Below, one piece after another: positions 17,830 to 26,791 of a stretch of 35,215 nt of DNA. Under the pieces are notes generated by a model. It made no database searches. It saw only the letters and a program-made list of their open reading frames with translations, and had not been told where the DNA came from. The DNA lies in NCBI GenBank assembly GCA_902826885.1, contig CADEGL010000033.1:1-35215 (forward strand). The letters are read 5' to 3'. Numbering within the stretch: position 1 is the stretch's first letter; every line of letters starts with the position of its first letter. Position numbers and translations under genes: made by a program. The DNA comes from an uncultured Alphaproteobacteria bacterium. GTDB taxonomy: Bacteria > Pseudomonadota > Alphaproteobacteria > CADEGL01.

Positions 17830-18723
17830 TTAGCCGCCGTCCGGGAGGGATACGCCGCCGCGCGGCAAATTGCGCACCCGCAAGCGGCGCACGCGCCGCG
17901 CATCGCTTTCCAGCACTTCGAACTCGAGCCCATCCGGATGGCGGACCAACTCGCCGCGGCGTGGTACACGCCCCGCCAGCGCCGTGACCAGGCCGCCCAA
18001 CGTGTCGATCTCGGCGCGTTCGTCTTCGGTCAGCACGTTGCCCACGGTCTTCTCGAAATCCTCGAGCGTCGTGCGCGCGTCGGCGACAAGCGTACCGTCC
18101 GGCTTGGGCTGCAGCACCGGCGTCTCGTCGATGTCGTGCTCGTCTTCGATCTCGCCGACGATCTGCTCGACCAGGTCCTCGATCGTGATCAGCCCGTCGA
18201 TGCCGCCGTATTCGTCGACGACGAGCGCGATATGGGTGCGCGACTGGCGCATCTCGAGAAGAAGGTCGAGCGCGCGCATGGACGGGGCGACGAACAGAAC
18301 CTTGCGCAGAATCTGGGCCAGCGAGAACTGGTCCTTCCGGTCCCAATAGGTCAGCACGTCCTTCATGTGAACCATGCCGATCACGTCGTCCAAATTGGCG
18401 CGATAGACGGGCATGCGCGAATGGGCTTCGGCGCTCATGGCCTTGACCAGATTGTCGAGCGTGGTGTCGGCCTCGACGGCCACGATGTCCGCACGCGGCA
18501 CCATGACGTCCTCGGCGCTGAGTTCGCCCAGCTTGAGCACGTTGCGAATGAGGCGCGGTTCGTCGAAATCGCCGGACGCCGATTCCTCCTCGAAATCCTC
18601 GATCAGCTCCTCGACGCTTTCGCGCAAGGAATTCTCGTCGGCCTTGCCGTTGCGCCGCGCGCGCAGCCACGCGAGGAACGCGCCGACCGCGCCGGGATTG
18701 GGTTTGTTGGCAGGTTCGCTCAT
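17830..18723 (-). CDS. corC: CBS-domain protein of the CorC/HlyC family
   Basis: The 297-residue protein has an acidic N-terminal segment, a pair of CBS domains (VMVPRADIVAVEADTTLDNLVKAM and SRMPVYRANLDDVIGMVHMKDVL, then LLLEMRQSRTHIALVVDEYGGIDGLITIEDLVEQIVGEIEDEHD) and a C-terminal CorC_HlyC (transporter-associated) domain. CBS pairs bind adenosyl ligands. Relatives are linked to magnesium and cobalt efflux, and old annotations call them haemolysins; the molecular role here is not shown by sequence. It lacks the membrane DUF21 domain of larger relatives. It lies between ybeY and lnt, as in many proteobacteria (ybeZ-ybeY-ybeX-lnt). Confidence 0.92.
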   Translation of the reverse strand: MSEPANKPNPGAVGAFLAWLRARRNGKADENSLRESVEELIEDFEEESASGDFDEPRLIRNVLKLGELSAEDVMVPRADIVAVEADTTLDNLVKAMSAEAHSRMPVYRANLDDVIGMVHMKDVLTYWDRKDQFSLAQILRKVLFVAPSMRALDLLLEMRQSRTHIALVVDEYGGIDGLITIEDLVEQIVGEIEDEHDIDETPVLQPKPDGTLVADARTTLEDFEKTVGNVLTEDERAEIDTLGGLVTALAGRVPRRGELVRHPDGLEFEVLESDARRVRRLRVRNLPRGGVSLPDGG

Positions 18724-18732
18724 TGCATCATC

Positions 18733-19271
18733 TCAAACGGAGGCACGGTCGGCATAGGGATCGGGAATGCCGAGGGAGGCCAGGCTTTTGCGCTCCAGCC
18801 GCTCCATGCGCCGCGCCTCCGCGTCGCCCCCGTGGTCATGGCCGAAAAGATGGAGCACGCCGTGGACAACAAGATGGCTTAAGTGGTGCGACGGCTTCTT
18901 GCCACCCGCCGCCGCTTCGCGCAGCACGGTGCCGCGCGCCAGCACGACGTCGCCGAGCAAGATTGGCGTTCCGGCGGGCAGGCGCGGCATCGCGCGCTCG
19001 AGGCCCGGGAACGACAGCACATTGGTTGGTTTGTCCTTGCCGCGATGGCGGCGGTTCAGCGCGCGCACGAACGCGTCGCCGGCCAGTACGATATCGATCG
19101 TGCCCTTGGGCACGGATTTGCCCAGATGGCCGAGCGCCGCGCGCGTGGCCGCGCGGCACAAGGCCGGCGCGCGCGGCAGGTCGCGCAGCCAGGCGCGATC
19201 GGGCACGGACACGATGACGCGAACGGGCGGGCGCCGCGCCGCGCGCGGCCGCCGTCTTGGTGGAGGTTCGC

Positions 19272-19275
<4 letters not shown>
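18733..19275 (-). CDS. ybeY: Endoribonuclease YbeY
   Basis: YbeY is a zinc-dependent RNase involved in 16S rRNA 3' maturation and late 70S quality control. The 180-residue protein carries HGVLHLFGHDH (138-148), whose His138, His142 and His148 bind zinc, and the upstream signature NRRHRGKDKPTNVLSFP and ILLGDVVLA. The first 18 residues are an arginine/proline-rich extension. The start is GTG 19275, which overlaps the phoH stop in GTGA, so it is translationally coupled. phoH (ybeZ) and ybeY are functional partners in other bacteria. Confidence 0.95.
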
Positions 19276-20251
<976 letters not shown>

Positions 20252-20255
<4 letters not shown>

Positions 20256-21631
20256 CCAATCCCCTCCATGGTGATTCGCCGTTCTCCGCCGTCCGAGGCG
20301 CCGAACGGCACCGTTGGGTCCGATGATACCACTTCGCCCGAGACACTGTTGTTATAAGCGGCGTCGATACGAACCGAGGCTAGGGTGCCCCGCGCGGCGC
20401 CCGTGGCATGGACCGACTGCATATATGGGCTGCGTCCGATGGACTGGCCAGGGCGCGCGCCGGGCCGGTCGAACAGCACCTCGACCGTGCGGCCGATCGT
20501 GGCCTGGTTGAAGGAAAGCTGCATGTCGTTCAGGACGGCCTGAAGCCGCTCCAGCCGCTCGGACTTGACCTCTTCCGCGACAGTCTCCGCCATCTCAGCC
20601 GCGGGCGTACCCGGCCGGGGGCTGTATTTAAAAGAATACGCCTGGGCATAGCCGACCGCTTGGGCCAGCGCGAGGGTGGCCGCGAAATCGGCTTCGGTCT
20701 CGCCCGGGAAACCCACGATGAAGTCCGACGACAACGCCAAGTCGGGCCGCGCGTTGCGCAATCGCCCGATCGCCCGCCGGTAATCGTCCGCCGTGTGACG
20801 CCGGTTCATGGCGGCCAGGATGCGGTCCGAACCGGACTGCACGGGCAGATGCAGGAAGGGCATGAGTTGCGGCACGTCGCGATGCGCCGCCACCAGATCG
20901 TCGTCCACATCGCGCGGGTGCGAGGTGGTGTAACGGATGCGCGTGATGCCGTCGATCTCGGCCACCCGGCGGATCAATTCGCCAAGGCCGGTCGCGCCGT
21001 GGCGATACGCATTGACGTTCTGGCCCAAAAGCGTGATCTCGCGCGTGCCGTGCGCGGCCATGCGCCGCGCTTCGTCCAAAATATCGGTCACGGGGCGCGA
21101 GAATTCCGCGCCGCGCGTATAGGGCACGACGCAGAAGGTGCAGAATTTATCGCAGCCTTCCTGGATGGTCAGGAACGCCGCCGCGCCGCGCGCGGCGCCC
21201 TCGCCCGCGCCGGCGAACTTCGCGGACGCCGAGAAATCGACATCGATCGCGCCCGCCTGGCCGCGCGCGGCTTCTTCCAAGAGAGAGGGAAGCCGGTGAT
21301 AGGCCTGTGGCCCCACGACCACGTCGACATGGGGCATGCGGCGCTGGATTTCCTCGCCTTCGGCCTGCGCCACGCAACCCGCGACACCCACCGACAAGGT
21401 CCGGCCTTCGCGCGCGCGCTCTTCCTTCAGCATGCGCAGACGGCCCAATTCGGAGAAAACCTTCTCCGACGCCTTTTCGCGGATGTGACAGGTGTTGAGG
21501 ATCACCATGTCGGCCTCCGCCGGCGAATCCGCGGAGACGTAGCCGAGAGGCGCCATGACATCCGCCATGCGGGCGGAGTCATAGACGTTCATCTGGCAGC
21601 CGTAGGTTTTTATGAAAAGTTTTTTCGCCAA
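20252..21631 (-). CDS. miaB: tRNA-2-methylthio-N6-dimethylallyladenosine synthase MiaB
   Basis: MiaB is a radical-SAM methylthiotransferase modifying A37 of tRNAs that read UNN codons. The 459-residue protein has the N-terminal UPF0004 domain with three cluster cysteines (Cys12 in KTYGCQMN, Cys48 in [10 protein letters not shown], Cys86 in GVAGCVAQA). It then has the radical-SAM CxxxCxxC motif (Cys160, Cys164, Cys167 in GCDKFCTFC) and a C-terminal TRAM domain ([14 protein letters not shown] onward). The start is TTG 21631: the next ATG is in MNVYDSAR and would lose the first essential cysteine. A possible promoter lies at 21700-21727. The stop overlaps the ybeZ start by four bases. Confidence 0.95.
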
Positions 21632-21699
21632 GCGCTTACGGTTGGTGCGTGGCGCGCGTCAAAGCGCGGTGCTTCACGAGAAGCGTGAACATAATCAAG

Positions 21700-21727
21700 A
21701 CACTAGCATCGCTCGACCGGGAGTCAA
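21700..21727 (-). promoter_or_regulatory. Candidate miaB promoter
   Basis: On the minus strand TTGACT (21722-21727) is separated by 16 bases from TAGTGT (21700-21705), in the 105-base gap after olsA. A small hairpin, TTCACG with CGTGAA (21673-21678 and 21684-21689), lies in the predicted leader. This would give miaB-ybeZ-ybeY-corC-lnt a start site independent of the fur-ols genes. Confidence 0.45.
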
Positions 21728-21736
21728 GCAAGCCCC

Positions 21737-22537
21737 TCATGCGGGCATCGGCGCGGGCAAGGCGCGGCCCGAAAGCGCCGAGGCGATGCCATTCGCGATC
21801 ACCGATTCGCAATGGCGGGCCAAGGCCTTGCGGTTGGGGAAATCCGGCGGGCTGACCGGCGGATGGAACTCGACCACCACGGTCGCCGTGCCCAAAGCCA
21901 TCACGTTCAGAACGTGGGAGGCCAGGTCCATGTCGCCATACCAGGCATAAAGCGGACGCAGATTGCGCCCAAGCGGCATGCCATCCAGCCGCGTGTAGGT
22001 GACGGATACGGGTTGCACCACCACGGGCCGGCCGCGCACCTCGATCGACGCCGCGCTGAACAACGCGCTCTTGAACGGCAACGTGCCGTTGCCGTGGCTG
22101 CTGGTGCCTTCCGGGAACAAGATCAGATCGTCGCCGTCTTCCAGGCGGCGCGCGATCTCGTCGCGTTGGGCGCTGGGGTCGCGCGCGCCGCGGTCGACGA
22201 AGACCGTGCGCTGCAACCGCGCCAGCCAGCCGAACAGCGGCCAGTCCTTGACCTCGGCCTTGGACACGAACGAGCCGTGGGTGGCGGCGCCCAGCACCGT
22301 GATGTCGAGATAAGAGGTGTGGTTCGCGATGAAAAGCGTCGGCCCGTGAGACACCCGCGTGCCTCGAATCTCGAGCTTGAGCCCCAGGATGCCGCAACAC
22401 ATGCGGTGAAACGTCGTGGGCAGCGTCTTCGCGCGCCGCGAGCCAACGGCCAGAAACAACGCCTGCACCGGCATCAGGGCGAAGGTCAGGCTGAGATAGG
22501 TGACGAGGCGGCAGAGGGCGCGAAGCGGAGAGCCCAT
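21737..22537 (-). CDS. olsA: Lyso-lipid acyltransferase, probably OlsA (PlsC family)
   Basis: The 266-residue protein is a membrane acyltransferase with the HX4D motif NHTSYLD (His73, Asp78), FVDRGARD, and the glycerolipid-binding FPEGTSSHGNG (from Phe141). Hydrophobic N-terminal residues 8-32 form a membrane anchor. OlsA acylates lyso-ornithine lipid; PlsC acylates lysophosphatidate. I favour OlsA because it starts four bases after the end of an OlsB-like gene. A general 1-acylglycerol-3-phosphate acyltransferase activity, alone or as well, is not excluded, as no other plsC is in view. Confidence 0.8.
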   Translation of the reverse strand: MGSPLRALCRLVTYLSLTFALMPVQALFLAVGSRRAKTLPTTFHRMCCGILGLKLEIRGTRVSHGPTLFIANHTSYLDITVLGAATHGSFVSKAEVKDWPLFGWLARLQRTVFVDRGARDPSAQRDEIARRLEDGDDLILFPEGTSSHGNGTLPFKSALFSAASIEVRGRPVVVQPVSVTYTRLDGMPLGRNLRPLYAWYGDMDLASHVLNVMALGTATVVVEFHPPVSPPDFPNRKALARHCESVIANGIASALSGRALPAPMPA

Positions 22538-22540
22538 GGC

Positions 22541-23380
22541 TCAGTCGAGCAAGCCCGAATCGCGGCCTTCCTCGCGCGCGTAGTGGCGCGAGTATTTTTC
22601 CGTGACCCAGTCCGACTTCACGATGATGCAGACATCGGTCGTGTTGAACTGCTCGTCGATCACGGCACCGTCGCCGATGAAGCCGCCCAAGCGAAGATAG
22701 CCCTTGATCAAGGGCGGCAGCACGGCCTGGGCGCGCTTCGGGTCGATGTCGGGCCGCTCGACCAGGCGCATGTCGGTATAGCGTTCGGCCAGAGCGCGCG
22801 GGCGAAGCGCCGGCGGCGCCAGATGATAGTGATAGAGATAGGCCAGGGATGTCGCGACGCGCGACGGATCGGTGCCCGGCAGGCTGGCGCAGCCGAACAT
22901 GATCTCGATCTTATGGTGAAAGACATATTGCGCGATGCCGCGCCACAAAAGCTGCATGCCCGCGCGGTTGCGATACGCCGCGTTGACGCAGGAACGGCCG
23001 AGTTCCAGGATTTCCCCCGGGTACGACAAGAGAACGCCGATATCGTATTCGCCCGCCGTGTAGAAACCGCCATGCTTGTTGGCGACCGTCCGGCGCAGGA
23101 GGCGATACGTGCCGACCACGGCCTCCGCGCCCTCCCCGCGCTCCGCGTCGAACACCAGGAGGTGGTCGCAGATCCCATCGAAATCGTCGAAGTCCTGGCG
23201 CCGCGCCGCCATCTCCGGCGTCGGCTTCGCAGACATCTCTTCGTAGAACACTTGATAACGAAGCGACTGGGAGGCCGAGATTTCGGCGGCGCTTTCGGCC
23301 AAACGAACCGACAGGCTGCCGGAACTGGCATCCACGGCGCGCTCGGCCTCACGTTTGCGGAACGGCACGGTGTTGCTCAT
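22541..23380 (-). CDS. olsB: Ornithine N-alpha-acyltransferase OlsB-like (GNAT)
   Basis: OlsB moves a 3-hydroxyacyl group from ACP to ornithine, making lyso-ornithine lipid, a phosphorus-free membrane lipid. The 279-residue protein shows the family pattern: LRYQVFYEEMSAKPT, the DDFDGICDHLLVFD motif, VVGTYRLLRR, ILELGRSCVNAAYRNRAGMQLLWRGIAQYV and MFGCASLPGTDP. Such proteins are often misnamed haemolysin. The open frame extends upstream to 23458, into fur; ATG 23380 is chosen because it begins after the fur stop and matches family length. It lies between fur and olsA. Confidence 0.85.
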   Translation of the reverse strand: MSNTVPFRKREAERAVDASSGSLSVRLAESAAEISASQSLRYQVFYEEMSAKPTPEMAARRQDFDDFDGICDHLLVFDAERGEGAEAVVGTYRLLRRTVANKHGGFYTAGEYDIGVLLSYPGEILELGRSCVNAAYRNRAGMQLLWRGIAQYVFHHKIEIMFGCASLPGTDPSRVATSLAYLYHYHLAPPALRPRALAERYTDMRLVERPDIDPKRAQAVLPPLIKGYLRLGGFIGDGAVIDEQFNTTDVCIIVKSDWVTEKYSRHYAREEGRDSGLLD

Positions 23381-23417
23381 CCGGCCAAATCCGTTCTCGG
23401 CACGGTGGCGCGGCCTG

Positions 23418-23864
23418 TCATTCGGAGCCCGTACGCTTTCGCTTGATCGGCGTGCCATACAGGGCCAGCCGGTGGTTCACCAGGTCATAGCCCAATTGCC
23501 GCGCCACGCGGCGCTGAAGCTGCTCGATTTCTTCGTTGCGAAACTCGATCACCTTGCCGCTCTGCACGTCGATCAGATGGTCGTGATGCCGTTCGGGCAC
23601 TTCCTCATACCGCGCGCGGCCTTCGCCGAACTCCAGCCGCTCCAGGATCTGGGCGGCCTCGAGCAGACGCACGGTGCGATAGACGGTGGCCAAGCTGATG
23701 CGGTGGTCGATTTCGGCGGCGCGCCGGTAGACCTGCTCGACATCCGGATGGTCTTGCGATTCGGACAGAACCTGCGCGATGACGCGGCGCTGGCCCGTCA
23801 TTTTCAAGCCTTTTTCGACGCAGCGCCGTTCAATGCGGGACAGCTCGGTGTTTTTGCCAGGCAT
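23418..23864 (-). CDS. fur: Fur/Mur family metal-responsive repressor
   Basis: The 148-residue protein is a classic Fur dimeric repressor: MTGQRRVIAQVLSESQDHPDVEQVYRRA and ISLATVYRTVRLLEAAQILERLEFGEGRARYE form the DNA-binding domain. ERHHDHLIDVQSGKVIEFRNEEIE contains the metal-binding HHDH (93-96). There is no C-terminal CxxC zinc site, as is usual for the alphaproteobacterial Fur/Mur branch, many members of which respond to manganese rather than iron. GAGGA precedes ATG 23864. It is one of two Fur-family genes in the window; Irr is at 542-976. It follows rimI and precedes olsB. Confidence 0.93.
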   Translation of the reverse strand: MPGKNTELSRIERRCVEKGLKMTGQRRVIAQVLSESQDHPDVEQVYRRAAEIDHRISLATVYRTVRLLEAAQILERLEFGEGRARYEEVPERHHDHLIDVQSGKVIEFRNEEIEQLQRRVARQLGYDLVNHRLALYGTPIKRKRTGSE

Positions 23865-23884
23865 GCTTCTTTTCCTCGGGCCGG

Positions 23885-23913
23885 AGTATAGACGAAAGCG
23901 CGCGGACCGGCCA
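23885..23913 (-). promoter_or_regulatory. Candidate fur promoter
   Basis: A good -10, TATACT (minus strand, 23885-23890), lies about 20 bases before the fur start. The expected -35 region 17 bases upstream reads TGGCCG, which is weak. The gap between rimI and fur is only 64 bases, so fur may also be read from upstream. Confidence 0.35.
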
Positions 23914-23928
23914 TGCCACCCGGCCGCG

Positions 23929-24393
23929 TTAGGTTATTTTCCCCACCGGAAATGTGAGTTTGAGCACCAGCGCGTCGGCATCCTGTCCATCCACGCGGCG
24001 ATAATAGCGGGACCGCCGGCCGACCGCACCGAAGCCATGGGTGCGATAGAACGCGAGAGCCGCCCGATTGTCTTCCGCGACCTCGAGGAAAAGCGACGCG
24101 ACCCCTGCGGCCAACAGCGAAACGACCGCCGCTTCCAAAAGCGCCGTGGCGATTCCGTGACGCCGGACAGAGGGGAGCACGCCGAGCGACAGAATCTCGG
24201 CCTCGTCGGCCACGACGCGCCAGAGCATGAAGCCGGCCGGCGCCGCATCCGACGCCAGCACCGCGAAAACACCCGGCTGTTGCAAGAGCGTCCCGATATC
24301 CGCGGCGGGCCACGCCTCTTCGAGGCAAGCGGCGTGCAACGCGGCGAGCACATCCGCGCGCGACACATCCACGGTCTCGATGCGCGCATCCAT
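23929..24393 (-). CDS. rimI: Ribosomal-protein-alanine N-acetyltransferase RimI-like
   Basis: The 154-residue GNAT protein has the acetyl-CoA-binding stretch ILSLGVLPSVRRHGIATALLEAAV (R-x-x-G-x-A) and the RimI-type ending FLEVAEDNRAALAFYRTHGFGAVGRRSRYYRR. RimI acetylates the N-terminus of S18 in E. coli. Here it is directly coupled to tsaB, an arrangement common across bacteria. ATG 24393 overlaps the tsaB stop by one base; GTG 24396 one codon earlier is an alternative with a four-base overlap. Confidence 0.9.
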   Translation of the reverse strand: MDARIETVDVSRADVLAALHAACLEEAWPAADIGTLLQQPGVFAVLASDAAPAGFMLWRVVADEAEILSLGVLPSVRRHGIATALLEAAVVSLLAAGVASLFLEVAEDNRAALAFYRTHGFGAVGRRSRYYRRVDGQDADALVLKLTFPVGKIT

Positions 24394-25076
24394 CACGCGC
24401 GGGCGACCGTCACGTCCGGCGCGCGCAGATATAGGGGGCGCGGCGGAAGCAGCACCCCATCCGCGGCAAGCCGGGCGGCGGCGGCCGTGGCGACATGCGC
24501 GGCATCGGGGTGGACGGCGCCGGCCATGACCGACGCGCGACGGCCGCCCGCGGCCAACGCGTCCGCCGCCCGAATGGCGGCATCGCCCGCCACGGCCAAG
24601 CCGCCCGGCGGAACATGGGCGGACAGATGTTCCGGCAGAATCGCCGCGGGCGCGTCGAGCGGGGACAGGTCGGCCGCGAAAGACTGCACGAACAATTCCT
24701 GCCGCTTGGATTCGATCGCGACCAGCAGAACGGCGCCCTCGCGCGCGCGCGCATCGACCGCGCGGGCCACGGCCTCCAGCGTGGTCACGCCGCCGATCGG
24801 CTTGCCCGCCGCGAGTGCTAGGCCCTGCGCGGCCGCGAGGCCCACGCGCAAGCCCGTGAACGCGCCGGGCCCGACCGTGACCGCGATATGATCGAGAGCC
24901 GCGTACGCCACGCCGCTTTCGGTCATCACCGTTTCGATCAACGGCACCAACGCCTGGGCATGGCCGGTCGTCATGGGCGCGAAGCGGTGCGCGGCGATTG
25001 TGCCGCCGGACAAGACAGCGGCGGAACAGGCCGCCGTCGCCGAATCGAGCGCCAGGATGGTCAAGCGATCGCGCAT
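24393..25076 (-). CDS. tsaB: tRNA threonylcarbamoyladenosine biosynthesis protein TsaB
   Basis: TsaB is the ASKHA-fold partner of TsaD in making t6A37 in ANN-decoding tRNAs. The 227 residues begin [19 protein letters not shown] and include [37 protein letters not shown] and the [12 protein letters not shown] region, all as in the family. The reading frame is open upstream, but ATG 25076 gives the usual N-terminus; it lies inside the last 16 bases of the rutE-like gene. It is translationally linked to rimI. Confidence 0.93.
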   Translation of the reverse strand: MRDRLTILALDSATAACSAAVLSGGTIAAHRFAPMTTGHAQALVPLIETVMTESGVAYAALDHIAVTVGPGAFTGLRVGLAAAQGLALAAGKPIGGVTTLEAVARAVDARAREGAVLLVAIESKRQELFVQSFAADLSPLDAPAAILPEHLSAHVPPGGLAVAGDAAIRAADALAAGGRRASVMAGAVHPDAAHVATAAAARLAADGVLLPPRPLYLRAPDVTVARA

Positions 25077-25651
25077 GTCTCCTCGAACGTCAGGCGCGGA
25101 TTGCGCGGATCGAGACCGGTGCGGTCGCCATAGCCGAGATTGCACAGGAAATTCGACTTCACGCTTCCGCCGGGGAAGAACGCGGCATCCACCTTGGCGT
25201 TGTCGAAGCCCGACATGGGACCGCAATCGAGGCCGAGGGCACGGGCGGCCAGCATGAAATAAGCGGCCTGGAGCGAACCGTTGCGCAGCGCCGTCACTTC
25301 GGCGGTCTTGGCGTTGCCCGCGAACCACGAGCGCGCGTCGGCCTGGGGATAAAGCCGGGGCAGAAGATCGTAGAACAAGAGGTCGTAGGCGAAGATGGCC
25401 GTCACCGGCGCCGTCATGGTCTGCGTCAGGTTGCCCGCGCTCAAGGCCGGCTTGAGCCGCGCCTTGGCTTCGGGCGAGCGGACGAAGACGATACGCGCGG
25501 GGCTGCAATTGGCGCTGGTGGGTGCCCACTTCATCAGGTCGTAGGCGGCGCGCAGGGTTTCGTCCGGCACCGGCCGGTCGATCCAATGGCGCAACGTACG
25601 CGCATCGCGGAAGATGATGTCCAGATCCTTGTCGGTCACGCGCGCGTCCAT
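25061..25651 (-). CDS. rutE: RutE/HadB-like nitroreductase (malonic semialdehyde reductase)
   Basis: The 196-residue flavoprotein has the same length as E. coli RutE and reads very like it along its whole length, as I recall that sequence: [19 protein letters not shown]-type segment (here [19 protein letters not shown]), [46 protein letters not shown] and NLGYGD. RutE reduces malonic semialdehyde to 3-hydroxypropionate in pyrimidine degradation. No other rut gene is present, so here it may serve general semialdehyde or nitro-compound reduction. AAGGAG lies before ATG 25651, which overrules a longer frame starting at 25705. Its last 16 bases overlap tsaB. Confidence 0.85.
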   Translation of the reverse strand: MDARVTDKDLDIIFRDARTLRHWIDRPVPDETLRAAYDLMKWAPTSANCSPARIVFVRSPEAKARLKPALSAGNLTQTMTAPVTAIFAYDLLFYDLLPRLYPQADARSWFAGNAKTAEVTALRNGSLQAAYFMLAARALGLDCGPMSGFDNAKVDAAFFPGGSVKSNFLCNLGYGDRTGLDPRNPRLTFEETCAIA

Positions 25652-25750
25652 GGTGGGCTCCTTGCCTCTGTTCGCCCATTGTCCGCGATGGTGGCGCCTT
25701 CCCACAAGCGAGCGGCTTGGCGCGACGGCGCGCCGTGGCTAGGGTCGTGC

Positions 25751-26791
25751 ATGAAACGGAGCATCCCGCCCATCCGGTTTTACCTGCGCGCGGCCCTTCT
25801 CGCGCTGTCGGCCGTCATCGCCACGCCCGTCGCGGCGGCCGATTCGGCGGTAATCGTTCTCTATCACCGCTTCGGCGAAAACCAGTACCCCACCACCAAC
25901 ATCCGGCTCGAACAGTTCGAGGCGCATCTGAAGGAACTGAAATCGGGCGGCTACACCGTCCTGCCGCTGACCGAGATCATGGCCGCCTTCGCCGAGGGGC
26001 GCGCGCTGCCCGACAGGACGGTGGCCATCACGATCGACGACGCGGTGGCCTCGGTCTACACGCGCGCCTGGCCGCGCCTCAAACAAGCAGGGCTACCGTT
26101 CACGCTGTTCGTCTCGACGGACGCGCACGACAGGCATTTCAAGGATTACATGACCTGGGACCAAATCCGCGAACTGAAGCAGGCGGGCGTCACCATCGGA
26201 AATCATTCCGTCACGCATGGCCACATGGTGGACGCGACGGCGGAAGAGAACGCGGCCGAGATCGAAAAATCCAACGCGCGCTTCAAGGCCGAACTGGGCG
26301 AGGCTCCCAGCTTGTTCGCCTATCCTTATGGCGAGTACGCGAACGCGCCGCGCGCGGCGGCCGAGAAGGCCGGCTTCAAGGCCGCGTTCGGCCAGCATTC
26401 CGGCGTGGCTTATGCGAGCGCCGACCGCTTCACGCTGCCGCGCTTCGCCCTCAACGAACATTGGGGTGAAATCGGACGGTTCCGCGAGATCGCGAACGCC
26501 CTGCCCTTGCCCATCACGGTGGTCGTGCCAGGCGACACGCGGGTGACGCAGCCGAATCCGCCGCCGTTAACGTTGGTGGTCTCGCCGGAGGTCGGACCGC
26601 TCACCAAGTTCGCATGTTACGCGCCGTCGAAAATCACGATGAACATCGACGGACACGACCGCGCGGCGAAGGCCAGCTTCGCACAGCCCTTCACGCGGGG
26701 TCGCAATCGGGTCAACTGCACCATGCCGGGCCCGGATGGGCGCTGGCGCTGGTGGGGTATCCAGTTTTACGTGCCGAACAAGACGCTCTAG
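25751..26791 (+). CDS. Secreted polysaccharide deacetylase (NodB fold)
   Basis: The 346-residue protein has a signal peptide (residues 1 to about 30, ending TPVAAADS) and a NodB-type deacetylase domain: VAITIDDAVASVY (Asp96, Asp97), NHSVTHGHM (His152, His156) and FAYPYGEY. The usual TFDDG motif is TIDDA, with both aspartates kept. The last 100 residues form a separate region with two cysteines (289 and 323) and a tryptophan-rich end. Substrate is unknown: N-acetylglucosamine polymers or peptidoglycan are possible. The frame is open far upstream, but ATG 25751 follows AGGGT and opens the signal peptide. It is one of only two plus-strand genes here and ends on a CTAG shared with the bax-like stop. 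Confidence 0.88.
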   Translation: MKRSIPPIRFYLRAALLALSAVIATPVAAADSAVIVLYHRFGENQYPTTNIRLEQFEAHLKELKSGGYTVLPLTEIMAAFAEGRALPDRTVAITIDDAVASVYTRAWPRLKQAGLPFTLFVSTDAHDRHFKDYMTWDQIRELKQAGVTIGNHSVTHGHMVDATAEENAAEIEKSNARFKAELGEAPSLFAYPYGEYANAPRAAAEKAGFKAAFGQHSGVAYASADRFTLPRFALNEHWGEIGRFREIANALPLPITVVVPGDTRVTQPNPPPLTLVVSPEVGPLTKFACYAPSKITMNIDGHDRAAKASFAQPFTRGRNRVNCTMPGPDGRWRWWGIQFYVPNKTL

